This document shows positions 8,806-18,566 of a stretch of 64,000 bases of DNA, in pieces. The notes under the pieces were generated by a model that saw only the letters and a program-made list of their open reading frames with translations, had not been told where the DNA came from and did no database searches. Numbering within the stretch: position 1 is the stretch's first letter; the number at the start of each line of letters is the position of its first letter. Origin of the DNA: Bacillus xiapuensis (GTDB lineage: Bacteria > Bacillota > Bacilli > Bacillales > Domibacillaceae); contig NZ_KZ454940.1 of the NCBI RefSeq assembly GCF_002797355.1, forward strand, positions 372,001 through 436,000, given 5' to 3'. Both the position numbers and the translations under genes were made by a program.

Positions 8806-9119
8806 AGAAATGAACCTAACAGCTCATTCAGCAGCAATAGCTAAGAGGAATATGCTTTATGGTGAAATATAAGGGTGTCTAAGAGTAAGAGAACCCGTAT
8901 GCAGCTCTCTTGGATGATAAAACCAGCAATGCGGAAACCGTTTTAGGCGCGCCTGTGAATATTTGTGTCGTACTAACATTGTTGACAGGAATTCAAAAAC
9001 ATTTTCCTTCTTTCACTATTTCACCAAAAGGGATGCAGAATCTTTTTGGAAGATGGGGCCGCAAAAAAAAACGAATTCGTCCGGTTCAGCCGTTCAAATT
9101 CGGGGCAGGGTTCTGCTTT
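8806..9119. other. Degenerate gap
   Basis: About 310 bases between gene remnants, with no open frame of convincing composition on either strand and no clear regulatory element. Confidence 0.4.
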
Positions 9120-9440
9120 CTATTCTTGTTTAGACACAATAGCATTCACATTTTGCTTCGGATACTTCTTCGTCAGCTCGTCCATATACTTGTCAACAAG
9201 CGCTTTTTCTTTTTCAGGAGAAGCCTCCTCCTGTAGCATCCGCACCGCTTCAGCAATGCCAGCCTCCTGTTCGACCTTGGCATCCGCGACTTCTTTATTC
9301 TGTAAAATATTCTCTGCCATTTGCTCATGCTCTTTCTCTCATTTCTTCTTAACGGCTGCAGCTTGAGCATCCTTCTTCCCCTCATCAGAGCAAACGGCAA
9401 GCGTTGAAAAAGTTACCAAGCCAGGGCTGCCGGAACCGAT
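9120..9440 (-). pseudogene. Broken small lipoprotein-like gene
   Basis: One minus-strand frame reads a signal-like stretch (IGSGSPGLVTFSTLAVC) with a lipobox-like Cys, a charged linker (SDEGKKDAQAAAVKKK), an in-frame TGA, and then an acidic helical segment (EKEHEQMAENILQNKE... KALVDKYMDELTKKYPKQ) to the stop at 9120. No start codon with a Shine-Dalgarno precedes the signal stretch. It is probably an inactivated lipoprotein of unknown role. Confidence 0.5.
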
Positions 9441-9449
9441 TTTTTCGGA

Positions 9450-9640
9450 TCATCTTCCTTCAGCATTACCAAATATCCTGGCCCACTCCGGGTGATCGAT
9501 GAATGGATTGCGGTTTCCCTGCCATTTTTGAATGATGTCATTTCTTCTTCTTTCAAAGTCATCGACCGGGTCTTGCTCATACCATTCTAAAAGAACGGAC
9601 TGTTTGCCGTGATAGGGCTTAGATCCATTATCCAGCCTTC
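9450..9640 (-). pseudogene. C-terminal fragment of an endonuclease I family (BsnA/EndA-like) nuclease
   Basis: The minus strand reads YHGKQSVLLEWYEQDPVDDF, then ERRRNDII and NRNPFIDHPEWA and a stop at 9450. LLEW..QDPVDDFE plus NRNPFIDHPEWA is the C-terminal signature of endonuclease I family secreted nucleases. The N-terminal two thirds with the catalytic HHxxP-type region are absent, so this is a remnant. It lies directly behind the damaged 3' end of the large nuclease gene. Confidence 0.75.
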
Positions 9641-9645
9641 AAGTG

Positions 9646-9790
9646 CTAGCTTGAGATTTCCACGTCTAAAGACGGTCTGCGACCTGTGTGGGCTTTCTCG
9701 TTCGGAAAATCTGTAAGAACAACTGATGCCGGATCAATATTCCCTTTTGTAGAGGTGAACGTTAAAGGGTCACGATCAGGATCAGAAAAT
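9646..9790 (-). pseudogene. Frameshifted 3' continuation of the large nuclease gene
   Basis: If one T is restored in the TTTT run near 9785, the nuclease frame continues as NYFSDPDRDPLTFTSTKGN and on to a stop at 9646-9648. The FSDPDxDxLTFT pattern is that of a cadherin-like or Ig-like surface repeat, so this frame was once coding. The last 20 residues lose the repeat pattern, which suggests a deletion as well as the frameshift. Confidence 0.7.
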
Positions 9791-12700
9791 AATTGGTTAA
9801 TGAAAGAGAAAGCGTTTCTCCCGCTTTCACTGTTTGATTTGTCAATTCCTTTTGTAACACTGGCGCCTTATTGCCCTCAGGCACAGAAGGAGAGCCGATT
9901 GGCTCTCCTTCTGAATCTGTGAACTGGATAGAACCAGGTGCGGCTCCATTTTCATATTGGATTTTGTTCATGATGTTTTCAGCGCCTCTGATTTCTTTAA
10001 CATTCGTCCCGAAAATAATGACTTCCCTTGCTTCAGCGCCTTTGAAGTCAATAATGGCACCTGGCGCTTTCGGCTGGATGATTACTTTTGCCGTTTTCAA
10101 ACCGGCACCTTTCAGTTCAGCATATGCACCCGTTAAGTAAAGGCCTTCCGTCAAAACAGATGACTCATCAAGATGAATCGCCACGCTTGGTGATTGAATG
10201 GTCAGCTTCTTCGTTTTAAGGTTTGCTAAGTTGAATGCTTTTTCAGGCTTAACGAGCTCCGGTGTTCCTTTGCCAGCCCCTTTCAAATCCACTTGCACTA
10301 ATACTGGATCATGGTCGCTGGCGCGCCCTGCCATATCAGTGAAGTCGGCATTGATATGCAGAATATCCACTTTCGTGTGGGCTGCTAAGTTATTCGATAC
10401 TAGAATATGGTCTAACACTTGGGAGTTCCCTTGGTACACATACGTATAGCGATCCCGCTCTTCCACCTTATGGATCATGTTCGTCATATGTTCACCTTCG
10501 TGAATCTTTAGCGCATCAGAGAATTGGAAATCGTTAAAATCGCCAAGAGAAACGATGTTGGCATCTGGATTCTCAGTCTTTATCTCTTTAATAAAGTTCG
10601 TTACGACTTTAGCAATTTTCTTGCGCTGTTCTTCACTTTTGTAAACAGGCGGCTGCTGTAAACCGAATAACGGGGTATCTCCGCCTTTAGAGTTCCAATG
10701 GTTCGCAATGACAATCACATTCTCCCCTTGGAAATCAAACTGGGCAGCCAGCGGCTTACGGCTGCTATTAAAGGCCTCGTTAGTTGGGGCAATACGGCCT
10801 GGATTATATGTTAATTTTCCATTTTCATATCCAACAGCTGTCGTTGCCTCTCCAGCTGGCCTCCCCTTTGTTAACGAGACACGATCAGGATTGTACAGGA
10901 AGCCGACACGGATATTGGCGCCTGGCTGGCCGCCGTCTTGATCGTTCACCGGATCAATATTTACATACTGATAGTCCGGTCCCCCGGCATCTGCAATCGC
11001 CTTGATCAATCGCTGATAGCTTTGATCTGCTTTTGAATCGCCGCCATCTGGGCCGTTGTTATCTTGCACCTCTGTCACACCAACAATATCAGGGCTTTGC
11101 ATATCGGCAGCGATGGCTCTTGCCAGCTTTTGCGCTTTCTCATTCGAGGTCGTTTTATCATTGTTAGAGAAGTTCTCTAAATTATAAGAAGCGATTGTCA
11201 GCTTCTTCTCATCCTTCGCAATCGTCGTTTGTTCCGGCTTCGCCTCCCCTTTTACATGAGCCGCTTCCATCTTATCTAGTTCAACGTAAATTTTGTAGTT
11301 TTGGAATGAATAACCGACTACGCCTTCGATGGGACCTTTAAATTGATCGCCAGTCGCCACTTCAAAGTCTCGCGCTGAGCGGTTCGGCTCTAAGCGGAAT
11401 TGAATGCGCTCAGCATTTTGATCATTCTCTTCTAAAAGAACACCGCCATGTAAAGAGTTCGTTTCACTGCTTTCAAGAACCGTTACAAGATCACCATGCT
11501 CTTGCGGAGCGACGGCTTTGACATTGCCCACTTGCACGCGCATGCCTTCAAGACTTTCCCAGAAGTCAATGGCGTCTGTATCCGGATTGAATTTCTCTAG
11601 CTGATCACTGTCAATCTTGTCAGCTGGAAGATTGCGTTCATCAATCACGATTGGGTCTGGCAATTCCACTCCTTTTTCTACAACGTCCACCTCCCCGCCT
11701 TGATCATTGCGAACGTTGATTTGTGTCGTCTTCAGGTCTGTTTTCTGACGGTCACTGAACCCGTCAATCGCATATTCACTGACTTTACCGGTAACAGAAA
11801 CTAAGTCCCCTTCCCGGATCGGCCAAGGGTTCTTTCCGCTATATAGAACGATGCCTTCCGATGTTTTCGGATCACGGTCGACCTGTTCATCCGGTGTTTG
11901 GATATGGTAATAATAGCTGCTGCCTAATTTAAATGAATACGTTACCACTCCTTGAAGGTTCTCCACCGTTTGGCCATTTAATGGAGAGGCATGGCTAGCT
12001 CCTTGAACATCGTGAATTTGTAAGCTGTCTGTAATCTTATAATCGAATGTTTTGGCTTCGCTGTACTGACCATCTGCTGTTTTTACCACAGCTTTAAGCG
12101 TGGTATTTTCTTTCATCTCAATGGGCGCTTCGTATTTCACGCCATGGGCAGCTGGATCTGATCCATCGGTTGTGTAAAGAATTTCAGCATTCGCCGTATT
12201 TGTCGATAAGGTAACCGTTGTGCCGCCTGCAAATATGCCGCTGCCAGGACTGGCAAACACCGGCTGGACCACAGAGCTGTCGGCTACGATATCTTGCTGC
12301 GAACGCGGAATGATCTGATAATCCTTATTATATTGCTGCACAATTCCTGTAATGGAATCATACGCCATCCCTTCTGTTAAATCTAATTCTCCTGTTTCAT
12401 CGCGAACGATAAATTCAGTTGTGCCATCTGTGGCGGTATAATTCGCCCAAGAACCGCCATCGTGGACGCTTTTAATTTTCACATTTTTCACAGTCACAAG
12501 CTCTGACTCATTGTCTTCCTTCACATCAGCACCCGTCACTTCTTTCGAAGCAGGCGTACCGGCACCAGCCGTTTTTTCAACGATTGTTGCTGGATCTACT
12601 TGCAGGAGACCTCTAAAATCGGCGATGGTCCCTAATAACGTCACTTGATCGCCCACCGTCACATCTAAGCTTGCTGGACGAACGGCGATCCCGCCCGTCT

Positions 12701-13700
12701 CATCTTCTACCGCAATCGTGTTTTTCAATTTGGCAGTGACGATTCCTTTAATCGTTACCGTTTCACCAGCGGACTTTGTCCGCGCCTCAGCAATGGCCAT
12801 GGCTTGAACCGGATCAGCCGCTGCCACTTGCTCTGTTGCTTCGCTGGCCGCTTGGGATTCATTGTCTCCGCGAATGACAACTTTAATAAACTTTCCTTCC
12901 TGTGAAGCTGTCAGCTTCAGCGTGTTATCAGTGGCGCCTTCAATATTTGTATAGGCACCGTCTGCTGCATCAGCCGCTTGCCATTGATACTTGACATTTG
13001 TCGCTCCGTCATTAGCTTTTGCTGTTAATGTTTCTCCCACTTTTGGAGTCCCGGTTATGAAGGCAGATGCAACTTCAACTGACTCAGTTGGTTCCGAGGC
13101 TGCTGAGCCGTCCATTTCATGAGAGCCTAAGTTAGAAAAAGTATCTTTAGAGTAGCTATCCCACTCCGCAGCCGCATCAAATGCGTCAACGATGTTCATA
13201 TCACCTGATTGAACGGAGCTTTTGCGGACTAAGGTGACGTCTGTGCCAAAACGATGCTTTAATCCATCCGCCTGTCCAATAGAGTCTACAACCGCGCCAT
13301 TATTTCTTAAGACAACCGGATCATCCCCATTAAAGTTCACGGCTGCCGTTCCCTCTAAATCCCCCTGATCCTTTATTGGCTGTGCTGCATCCTTGTGATA
13401 GATCACATACGTATCATTACTAGCCAGTGTTCCAGTTAAATTCACTTTACCAGTTGAAGCAACAGCCCCATTGGAATGCAGCTCCAATGTGTACGTACTT
13501 AAATCCACAGAAGCGCCTGTCCCATTATAAAGCTCAATCGCTTTATTATAACTTCCGCCCTCCACATACTCCGAAATAATCAAATCCGCCGCTTTGGTTG
13601 CGGCTTTCGTTGGCAATGGAAAGCCAGGTACTAGCAGGCTGGCGGCTAAGGCGGCTGACAAGGTGCCATGCATCGTTTTTTTCCATTTCTTTTTGTGCAT
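9762..13700 (-). CDS. Large secreted nuclease (ExeM/YhcR type), C-terminally truncated by frameshift
   Basis: The protein would degrade DNA or RNA outside the cell. In the 1312-residue reading: signal peptide (1-35, ending PTKAATKAA), lamin-tail domain (about 36-160, DLIISEYVEGGSYNKAIELYN), an Ig-like segment (about 195-290), OB-fold repeats of the YhcR type (about 300-470), a chitobiase-like CHB/FN3 repeat (about 480-560), a further OB region, and an endonuclease/exonuclease/phosphatase domain (about 835-1160; ASYNLENFS, VTEVQDN, NHWNSKGGD, SLGDFNDF, SDHDPVLV). A frameshift in an A/T run ends the frame inside a cadherin-like repeat, so any wall anchor is lost. ATG at 13700 follows AAAGGAG at 10 nt; a TTG one codon earlier is an alternative. 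Confidence 0.88.
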   Translation of the reverse strand: MHKKKWKKTMHGTLSAALAASLLVPGFPLPTKAATKAADLIISEYVEGGSYNKAIELYNGTGASVDLSTYTLELHSNGAVASTGKVNLTGTLASNDTYVIYHKDAAQPIKDQGDLEGTAAVNFNGDDPVVLRNNGAVVDSIGQADGLKHRFGTDVTLVRKSSVQSGDMNIVDAFDAAAEWDSYSKDTFSNLGSHEMDGSAASEPTESVEVASAFITGTPKVGETLTAKANDGATNVKYQWQAADAADGAYTNIEGATDNTLKLTASQEGKFIKVVIRGDNESQAASEATEQVAAADPVQAMAIAEARTKSAGETVTIKGIVTAKLKNTIAVEDETGGIAVRPASLDVTVGDQVTLLGTIADFRGLLQVDPATIVEKTAGAGTPASKEVTGADVKEDNESELVTVKNVKIKSVHDGGSWANYTATDGTTEFIVRDETGELDLTEGMAYDSITGIVQQYNKDYQIIPRSQQDIVADSSVVQPVFASPGSGIFAGGTTVTLSTNTANAEILYTTDGSDPAAHGVKYEAPIEMKENTTLKAVVKTADGQYSEAKTFDYKITDSLQIHDVQGASHASPLNGQTVENLQGVVTYSFKLGSSYYYHIQTPDEQVDRDPKTSEGIVLYSGKNPWPIREGDLVSVTGKVSEYAIDGFSDRQKTDLKTTQINVRNDQGGEVDVVEKGVELPDPIVIDERNLPADKIDSDQLEKFNPDTDAIDFWESLEGMRVQVGNVKAVAPQEHGDLVTVLESSETNSLHGGVLLEENDQNAERIQFRLEPNRSARDFEVATGDQFKGPIEGVVGYSFQNYKIYVELDKMEAAHVKGEAKPEQTTIAKDEKKLTIASYNLENFSNNDKTTSNEKAQKLARAIAADMQSPDIVGVTEVQDNNGPDGGDSKADQSYQRLIKAIADAGGPDYQYVNIDPVNDQDGGQPGANIRVGFLYNPDRVSLTKGRPAGEATTAVGYENGKLTYNPGRIAPTNEAFNSSRKPLAAQFDFQGENVIVIANHWNSKGGDTPLFGLQQPPVYKSEEQRKKIAKVVTNFIKEIKTENPDANIVSLGDFNDFQFSDALKIHEGEHMTNMIHKVEERDRYTYVYQGNSQVLDHILVSNNLAAHTKVDILHINADFTDMAGRASDHDPVLVQVDLKGAGKGTPELVKPEKAFNLANLKTKKLTIQSPSVAIHLDESSVLTEGLYLTGAYAELKGAGLKTAKVIIQPKAPGAIIDFKGAEAREVIIFGTNVKEIRGAENIMNKIQYENGAAPGSIQFTDSEGEPIGSPSVPEGNKAPVLQKELTNQTVKAGETLSLSLTNYFLILIVTL

Positions 13701-13796
13701 CAATCGTCTTCTCCTTTGCTTATTGAATAATTGCCCAAAAAATACGCATAGGGGTTGGCCAAAAAGAGAGGGTTCAGCCCAAAAAGTGAAGAAGCT

Positions 13797-13836
13797 AAAA
13801 CCCAAGAATACTGTTAAATGACATTCTTGGGTTTTT
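13797..13836 (-). terminator. Terminator of the SLH 5'-nucleotidase gene
   Basis: AAAACCCAAGAAT...ATTCTTGGGTTTTT, a 13-bp stem with T tracts on both strands, between the nucleotidase stop (13895) and the nuclease start. Confidence 0.8.
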
Positions 13837-13894
13837 AATTGGGGTACTTATTAGTCGAAATTGGACTTTTTAAACAGTCTCTTTACTTAACAAA

Positions 13895-16381
13895 TTACAG
13901 AATCACTTCTTCCGCTTCAATATTCGATAGTTTCGAAGTGTCCCCTTCCACAGCTGAAAGATCCAGCTTTCCTTTTACTATAATGTTTTCATAAGTAATG
14001 CTAGGGTTCGCTGTTCCTGTCAGGATTAAATCACCTTGGATAACGGCATTTGACAGCGAAGAAGACTGAGAAATCTTCACTTTAACATCTTGAGTAAAGT
14101 GCTTTGGTTTGTCCGGAGTGCCGCTAAAGTCTGCAGGTGATAGAGTCAATACTTGTGAGCTTCCTCCGCTTTCAGAACCTGAATATGAACCGGTTCCCGT
14201 TTCAGCCACATCGACGATACGCCCTTCAATTTTCGGGTCAACTGTTTTCAATTGGGCGATATGGTCGCGAAGGTTTTCCCAATCGGATAAACCAAGGTCG
14301 GTTACGCGCCCTTCTTCATACGCTTTCTTGAAGATATCATAGCCGTCTCCGCCTTTCGCTGTGAAGGCATTGGTAGCAATTGTATAGGTTTCTTCCGCTT
14401 GAATTTGCGCATACGAGCCATTTGCTTTCTTATAAGCGACGGAAACGATGCGCTCACCGGCCGGTTTAGAAGAATCATATTGGACTTTCGCTCCAGACAC
14501 ATGCAAGAAGCCGCCATTTTCGCGGGGAAGGTCCTTCACGCTCGTTTCGAAGGCTGCTTTCAGCTCAGCTCCCGTGACTTCCATTGTCGCTAATGTATTT
14601 CCAAATGGAAGAACATTGATCACTTCGCCTACTGTAATTTCTCCTTTATCTACCGTTGTGCGGATACCTCCGCCGTTTTGCAGCGCCATTACCACATCTG
14701 GGTTATATTCCTTCGCTTTTGCCAGCATACCGTCCGTGATCAAGTTCCCGAGTTCAGTTTCATTTTTGCGAACGCTCGGCTTAGAATTATCTCCGCCTGT
14801 GCGGGGGTTATCCAATAATTTAGCTGCTGAGCCTCCAGTCGGTTCATTTTTAATCTTTTGTATTTTCTCAGCGTAAGGCTTCAGCAAATCTTTCGTTTCC
14901 ACATCTTCCGCCTGATCTTTAATTTCGATCAGCTTGCCGGCGTGGCCGATTACTTTCCCATCCTTGTCGAATTCAACGTCTAATGTGCCGAGATGCTTAT
15001 TGTACTGATCGGCATGAACGATCACTGTCTGATTCTTCCCCTTGCCGTTTTCATCCTTATTTACCGCGACAGGCTCATCTAATTTCGTGTGGCTGTGACC
15101 GCCGACAATCACATCAATTCCGTCTACTTTCGCCGCCAATGTCAAATCATTATCAACCGCTTCGTTGTCGTCATAGCCGATATGAGAAACGGCGACAATC
15201 TTGTTGACGCCCATACCTTCAAACGCTTGAACTGCTTTTTCCGCCTCTTTTATATAATCTTGGAACTCTATTTGTTTGGGGCTTGAAATCTCTTTCGTAT
15301 CCTGAGTAGTCAGCCCAAAGAATCCTACCTTTTCGCCGTCCACTTCTTTGACGATTCCATTATAAATCTTGCCTTCTTCCGGTTTGCTGGAAATCGTATC
15401 GCTGAACAGCCCTTTGAATGTATCATCCTTTGAGAAATCAACGTTGGCGCTGACAAACGAAAATTTAGCTCCCTCGATAAAGTCCGCAAGCGCTTGATGC
15501 CCTTCCTTGCTGGAACCTAAGTCAAACTCATGGTTACCGAATGTCATAACATCATATCCCATAAGATTCATAAACTTTAAGTCGGCTTGTCCTTTGAACT
15601 CGTTAAAATAAAGCGTTCCAGAAAACACATCTCCCGCGTCGATCAATAACGCATCCGGCTTTTCAGCTCGAACCTCCTTAATAGCGGTCATTTTTTTGGG
15701 TGCGCTATCGAGGTTCGCATGCGTATCGTTCGTATGCATTAAGGAAAGCATGAAATTATCTTTCTCGGGGGCTTCAGGCTTTTTAACTTTGGATAATTTA
15801 TGAAGAAGAACAGCAAAATCTCCCCGTTTAATCGGATCATTGGTGCCGAAGCTGTCGGCTCCCTTTCCTTTAGTAATGCCTGCGCTTACGAGCGCATCGA
15901 CCGCTTCTTTATAGCGGGAGGTAACATCTTTAAAAGGGCTCTTCTTTGATTTGCCCTGGAGCTTGTATGCTTTTGAAAGCATGATCGCAGCTTCCCCGCG
16001 AGTAATTTTTTGATCTGGAGCAAATGAATCAGATGATTTTCCAGAAATGATATCAGCCTCTTTCAGCGCATCCACATACTTCTTCGCCCGTTTTGGAACA
16101 TCCTTGAAGCCGGAAGCCTTCACATCTGAAACATTTAAATTTAAAGCCTTGGCAATCATCACAGCAGCATCCGCCCGTTTAATCGGCAGGTGGGTTCCGA
16201 ACTTACTGGCGGATATGCCTTTAGTGATATGATTGCTGATTAAGTAATCCACAGCCTCTTTGTAATGACTTGACACATCTTTAAATGAGGCAGCAGATGC
16301 AGGTGAGAGAGCCGTTGCTACGAGTGTAGCCGTTGCCGCAGCAGCCACATATTTACGATACGATTTAGGTTGATAAGCCAT
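13895..16381 (-). CDS. SLH-anchored 5'-nucleotidase / UshA-like metallophosphatase
   Basis: The enzyme should remove phosphate from nucleotides at the cell surface. The 828-residue protein has a leader (MAYQPKSYRKYVAAAATATL... SPASA, 1-30), three SLH repeats (about 31-210), a metallophosphatase domain (about 218-460; HTNDTHANLDSA, DAGDVFSGTLYF, TFGNHEFDLG, GGHSHTKL) and a 5'-nucleotidase C-terminal domain (about 510-690; NGGGIRTTVDKGEI, LPFGNTLATMEVTG). A short beta-rich tail follows. The leader is almost the same as in the main S-layer protein at 24396-27809. ATG at 16381 follows GGAGGAG. With the nuclease next door it could serve nucleic-acid and phosphate scavenging. Confidence 0.93.
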   Translation of the reverse strand: MAYQPKSYRKYVAAAATATLVATALSPASAASFKDVSSHYKEAVDYLISNHITKGISASKFGTHLPIKRADAAVMIAKALNLNVSDVKASGFKDVPKRAKKYVDALKEADIISGKSSDSFAPDQKITRGEAAIMLSKAYKLQGKSKKSPFKDVTSRYKEAVDALVSAGITKGKGADSFGTNDPIKRGDFAVLLHKLSKVKKPEAPEKDNFMLSLMHTNDTHANLDSAPKKMTAIKEVRAEKPDALLIDAGDVFSGTLYFNEFKGQADLKFMNLMGYDVMTFGNHEFDLGSSKEGHQALADFIEGAKFSFVSANVDFSKDDTFKGLFSDTISSKPEEGKIYNGIVKEVDGEKVGFFGLTTQDTKEISSPKQIEFQDYIKEAEKAVQAFEGMGVNKIVAVSHIGYDDNEAVDNDLTLAAKVDGIDVIVGGHSHTKLDEPVAVNKDENGKGKNQTVIVHADQYNKHLGTLDVEFDKDGKVIGHAGKLIEIKDQAEDVETKDLLKPYAEKIQKIKNEPTGGSAAKLLDNPRTGGDNSKPSVRKNETELGNLITDGMLAKAKEYNPDVVMALQNGGGIRTTVDKGEITVGEVINVLPFGNTLATMEVTGAELKAAFETSVKDLPRENGGFLHVSGAKVQYDSSKPAGERIVSVAYKKANGSYAQIQAEETYTIATNAFTAKGGDGYDIFKKAYEEGRVTDLGLSDWENLRDHIAQLKTVDPKIEGRIVDVAETGTGSYSGSESGGSSQVLTLSPADFSGTPDKPKHFTQDVKVKISQSSSLSNAVIQGDLILTGTANPSITYENIIVKGKLDLSAVEGDTSKLSNIEAEEVIL

Positions 16382-16668
16382 GTTTACTCCTCCATTATTT
16401 AATTATCATGATAAGCTCGCCAAAAGACGTCCGCTTCTGACAGAATAGAACTTTGTCCCTATCAAGATAACATACAGATCCAGCCATTATTATTAATATT
16501 CTGTAAATAAACGATTAATTTCTATTAAATTTTCTGAAATAACATGGATTACAAATGAAACCAAAACTGTTAAAATAACCTGTAGGTTAAGTATGATTCT
16601 TAATTACAAGTCTCTAGATGAATGTGCACCTACCATCTAAATAAGAACGTGGAGGGAATGAAGAAATA

Positions 16669-18420
16669 ATGAGGAATTTATTTATGCCAACAGCCGTACT
16701 ATGTATGCTGCTGGTTTTATTCGGAAACTCACCAGCCTACGCAGCAGAAAAGATAGAATTTGCCGATGTGCCTCCGCATTATTGGGCGTACGACGATATT
16801 CAATTTATGGCTTCCTACGGGGTGATCAACGGCTACGAAAATGGAAAGTTCAAATATGGAAAAATCATTACCCGCAAGGATGCAGCCGTAATGCTGGCGC
16901 GCGCCCTTGAACTCGATTCAGCCAAGCCTTCTGAAGAACAGGAATTTGCGATCCCTGATGTTCCTCCTACTTTACCTGGTTATGGGGAGATATTGGCTAC
17001 TATGGAATATAATTGGTTTTCGCTGAATGAGGAAGGAAAATTTGAGCCAGACAAGCCATTAACGCGAGATGAAATGGCGAAGGCCTTGGCGATGGCTTTT
17101 TCCTATGAAGGGAAAGGGAAGTCAGAATTTACGGATATAGAAGAAGATCACCCCTACTACCCATATATTGACGCGATTGACTATTACCGTGTGACAACCG
17201 GTTACAAGGATCAGACATACCGGCCAAAAGAGCCGATTACACGTGTGCAATTTGCCGTTTTTCTATCCCGTGTATTTCAGCAGCCTGCCTACTATGAAAT
17301 TCGCAATGCTGGCGAGGTCGTCGCCAAGATCGACTCTTTAGGCTCCGCCTTAAAGAAAGCAGAGGAATATCCGCAGGGAACGATTCATCCTGCAAGCACG
17401 AAATACCGCAAGTTTTCTGATAAGCTCGCCAGCGAAGACAAGACGGATATAAAAGCCGGCACTTTGATTTACAACGGGGTTAATGAGAAAGAAACCTTCT
17501 CCAAAGAATATTTTGACCGTTATACAAGCTATCAGACACCGGACGGCCAAACAAAAGACTTCTTCCAAACGTTTATAATTGCAGGGCTTCGCTATGACGG
17601 CGGACGTTTTGCTGAAGTACCTGAAAACAAAGCGGATTACATAGATTGGAAAAACTATATTGAACGGACCTTCGCTGAACAAGGAGCCTTGAACCAGCTG
17701 AATCTTTCGGCAAAGGGGCAGAATAAACAAGTAGATGTCTATATTGCAATCCCTTATCCCAAACAAAAAGACCCGATTTTAAAATTAAACGATGAAGTGG
17801 TTGAAAATAATCTCGAATCGCGCAAAGAGCTAGTGAATTGGTATATCACCGAAGTAGCCGAAGAATGGGAGAAGAACGATTTCGGTCACTTGAACTTCAA
17901 AGGGTTTTACTGGTTGAATGAAACGGTCCGCAGCTATGAAGATGAGCGCCTCCTTCCGGCAGTGGCTGAGCGCATACATGAAGACGGACGCTTGTTCATT
18001 TATTCTCCGCATGCGACCTCGACGAATTTCAAGAAATGGAAGTCTTACGGATTTGACGCGGCCTTTCTACAGCCCAACGCCTTCCGATCCCATCTCAAAG
18101 ATAAAGAGAAACGTCTGCACATGGCCTTTTTAAAGGCACAAATGTATGGAACAGGCATCAACATCGAAATCAACTCTTACTCTCAGGCACAAGCTCATTA
18201 TGGAGAAGAAGCCTTTGATTTGTACATTGATTACGCCAAACGATACGGATTAGATGAAAAAGGCATGATCTTCTATCAAGGGGTCAACATGGTTGAAAGG
18301 ATGGCTACCTATGATCACCCCATCTTCAAAAAGTGGTACCAACAATTAACGAGCACATTTTTTAAAGATCAACATCCTCCTGAAGATCGGAAAAAAGAAG
18401 ATATTAACAGTCAGCTTTGA
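16669..18420 (+). CDS. SLH protein with DUF4855 domain
   Basis: The 583-residue protein has a signal peptide (1-25, ending SPAYAAEK), three SLH repeats (about 28-205; GVINGYENGKFKYG, ITRKDAAVMLARAL, ITRVQFAVFLSRVF) and a C-terminal DUF4855 region (about 215-570; YIDWKNYIERTF, GFYWLNETVRSYEDERLL, YGFDAAFLQPNAF). DUF4855 is found in surface proteins of Bacillaceae and has a glycoside-hydrolase-like look, but I know of no proven activity. ATG at 16669 has GGAGGG 11 nt upstream. It is divergent from the nucleotidase gene and ends at a strong terminator. Confidence 0.88.
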   Translation: MRNLFMPTAVLCMLLVLFGNSPAYAAEKIEFADVPPHYWAYDDIQFMASYGVINGYENGKFKYGKIITRKDAAVMLARALELDSAKPSEEQEFAIPDVPPTLPGYGEILATMEYNWFSLNEEGKFEPDKPLTRDEMAKALAMAFSYEGKGKSEFTDIEEDHPYYPYIDAIDYYRVTTGYKDQTYRPKEPITRVQFAVFLSRVFQQPAYYEIRNAGEVVAKIDSLGSALKKAEEYPQGTIHPASTKYRKFSDKLASEDKTDIKAGTLIYNGVNEKETFSKEYFDRYTSYQTPDGQTKDFFQTFIIAGLRYDGGRFAEVPENKADYIDWKNYIERTFAEQGALNQLNLSAKGQNKQVDVYIAIPYPKQKDPILKLNDEVVENNLESRKELVNWYITEVAEEWEKNDFGHLNFKGFYWLNETVRSYEDERLLPAVAERIHEDGRLFIYSPHATSTNFKKWKSYGFDAAFLQPNAFRSHLKDKEKRLHMAFLKAQMYGTGINIEINSYSQAQAHYGEEAFDLYIDYAKRYGLDEKGMIFYQGVNMVERMATYDHPIFKKWYQQLTSTFFKDQHPPEDRKKEDINSQL

Positions 18421-18435
18421 TGCTGGCATCCAAAC

Positions 18436-18477
18436 GGTCTGTCCTATAAGCCCATTCACTAGGTTATAGGACAGACC
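18436..18477 (+). terminator. Terminator of the SLH-DUF4855 gene
   Basis: GGTCTGTCCTATAA...TTATAGGACAGACC, a perfect 14-bp stem 16 bases after the stop codon. Confidence 0.85.
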
Positions 18478-18566
18478 TATGTTTGTCTCTTAGCAGTTTC
18501 TCGTCTATACAAATTTTCGTGCGCAGCATACAGTAATTCAAGACTGTAGAAAAAGAGGTTTTTACC

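Noticed and set aside
9173-9400. 75-residue very basic ORF
   Set aside because: Shadow frame of the broken lipoprotein-like gene; Arg/Lys-rich composition is a by-product of the acidic helical frame.
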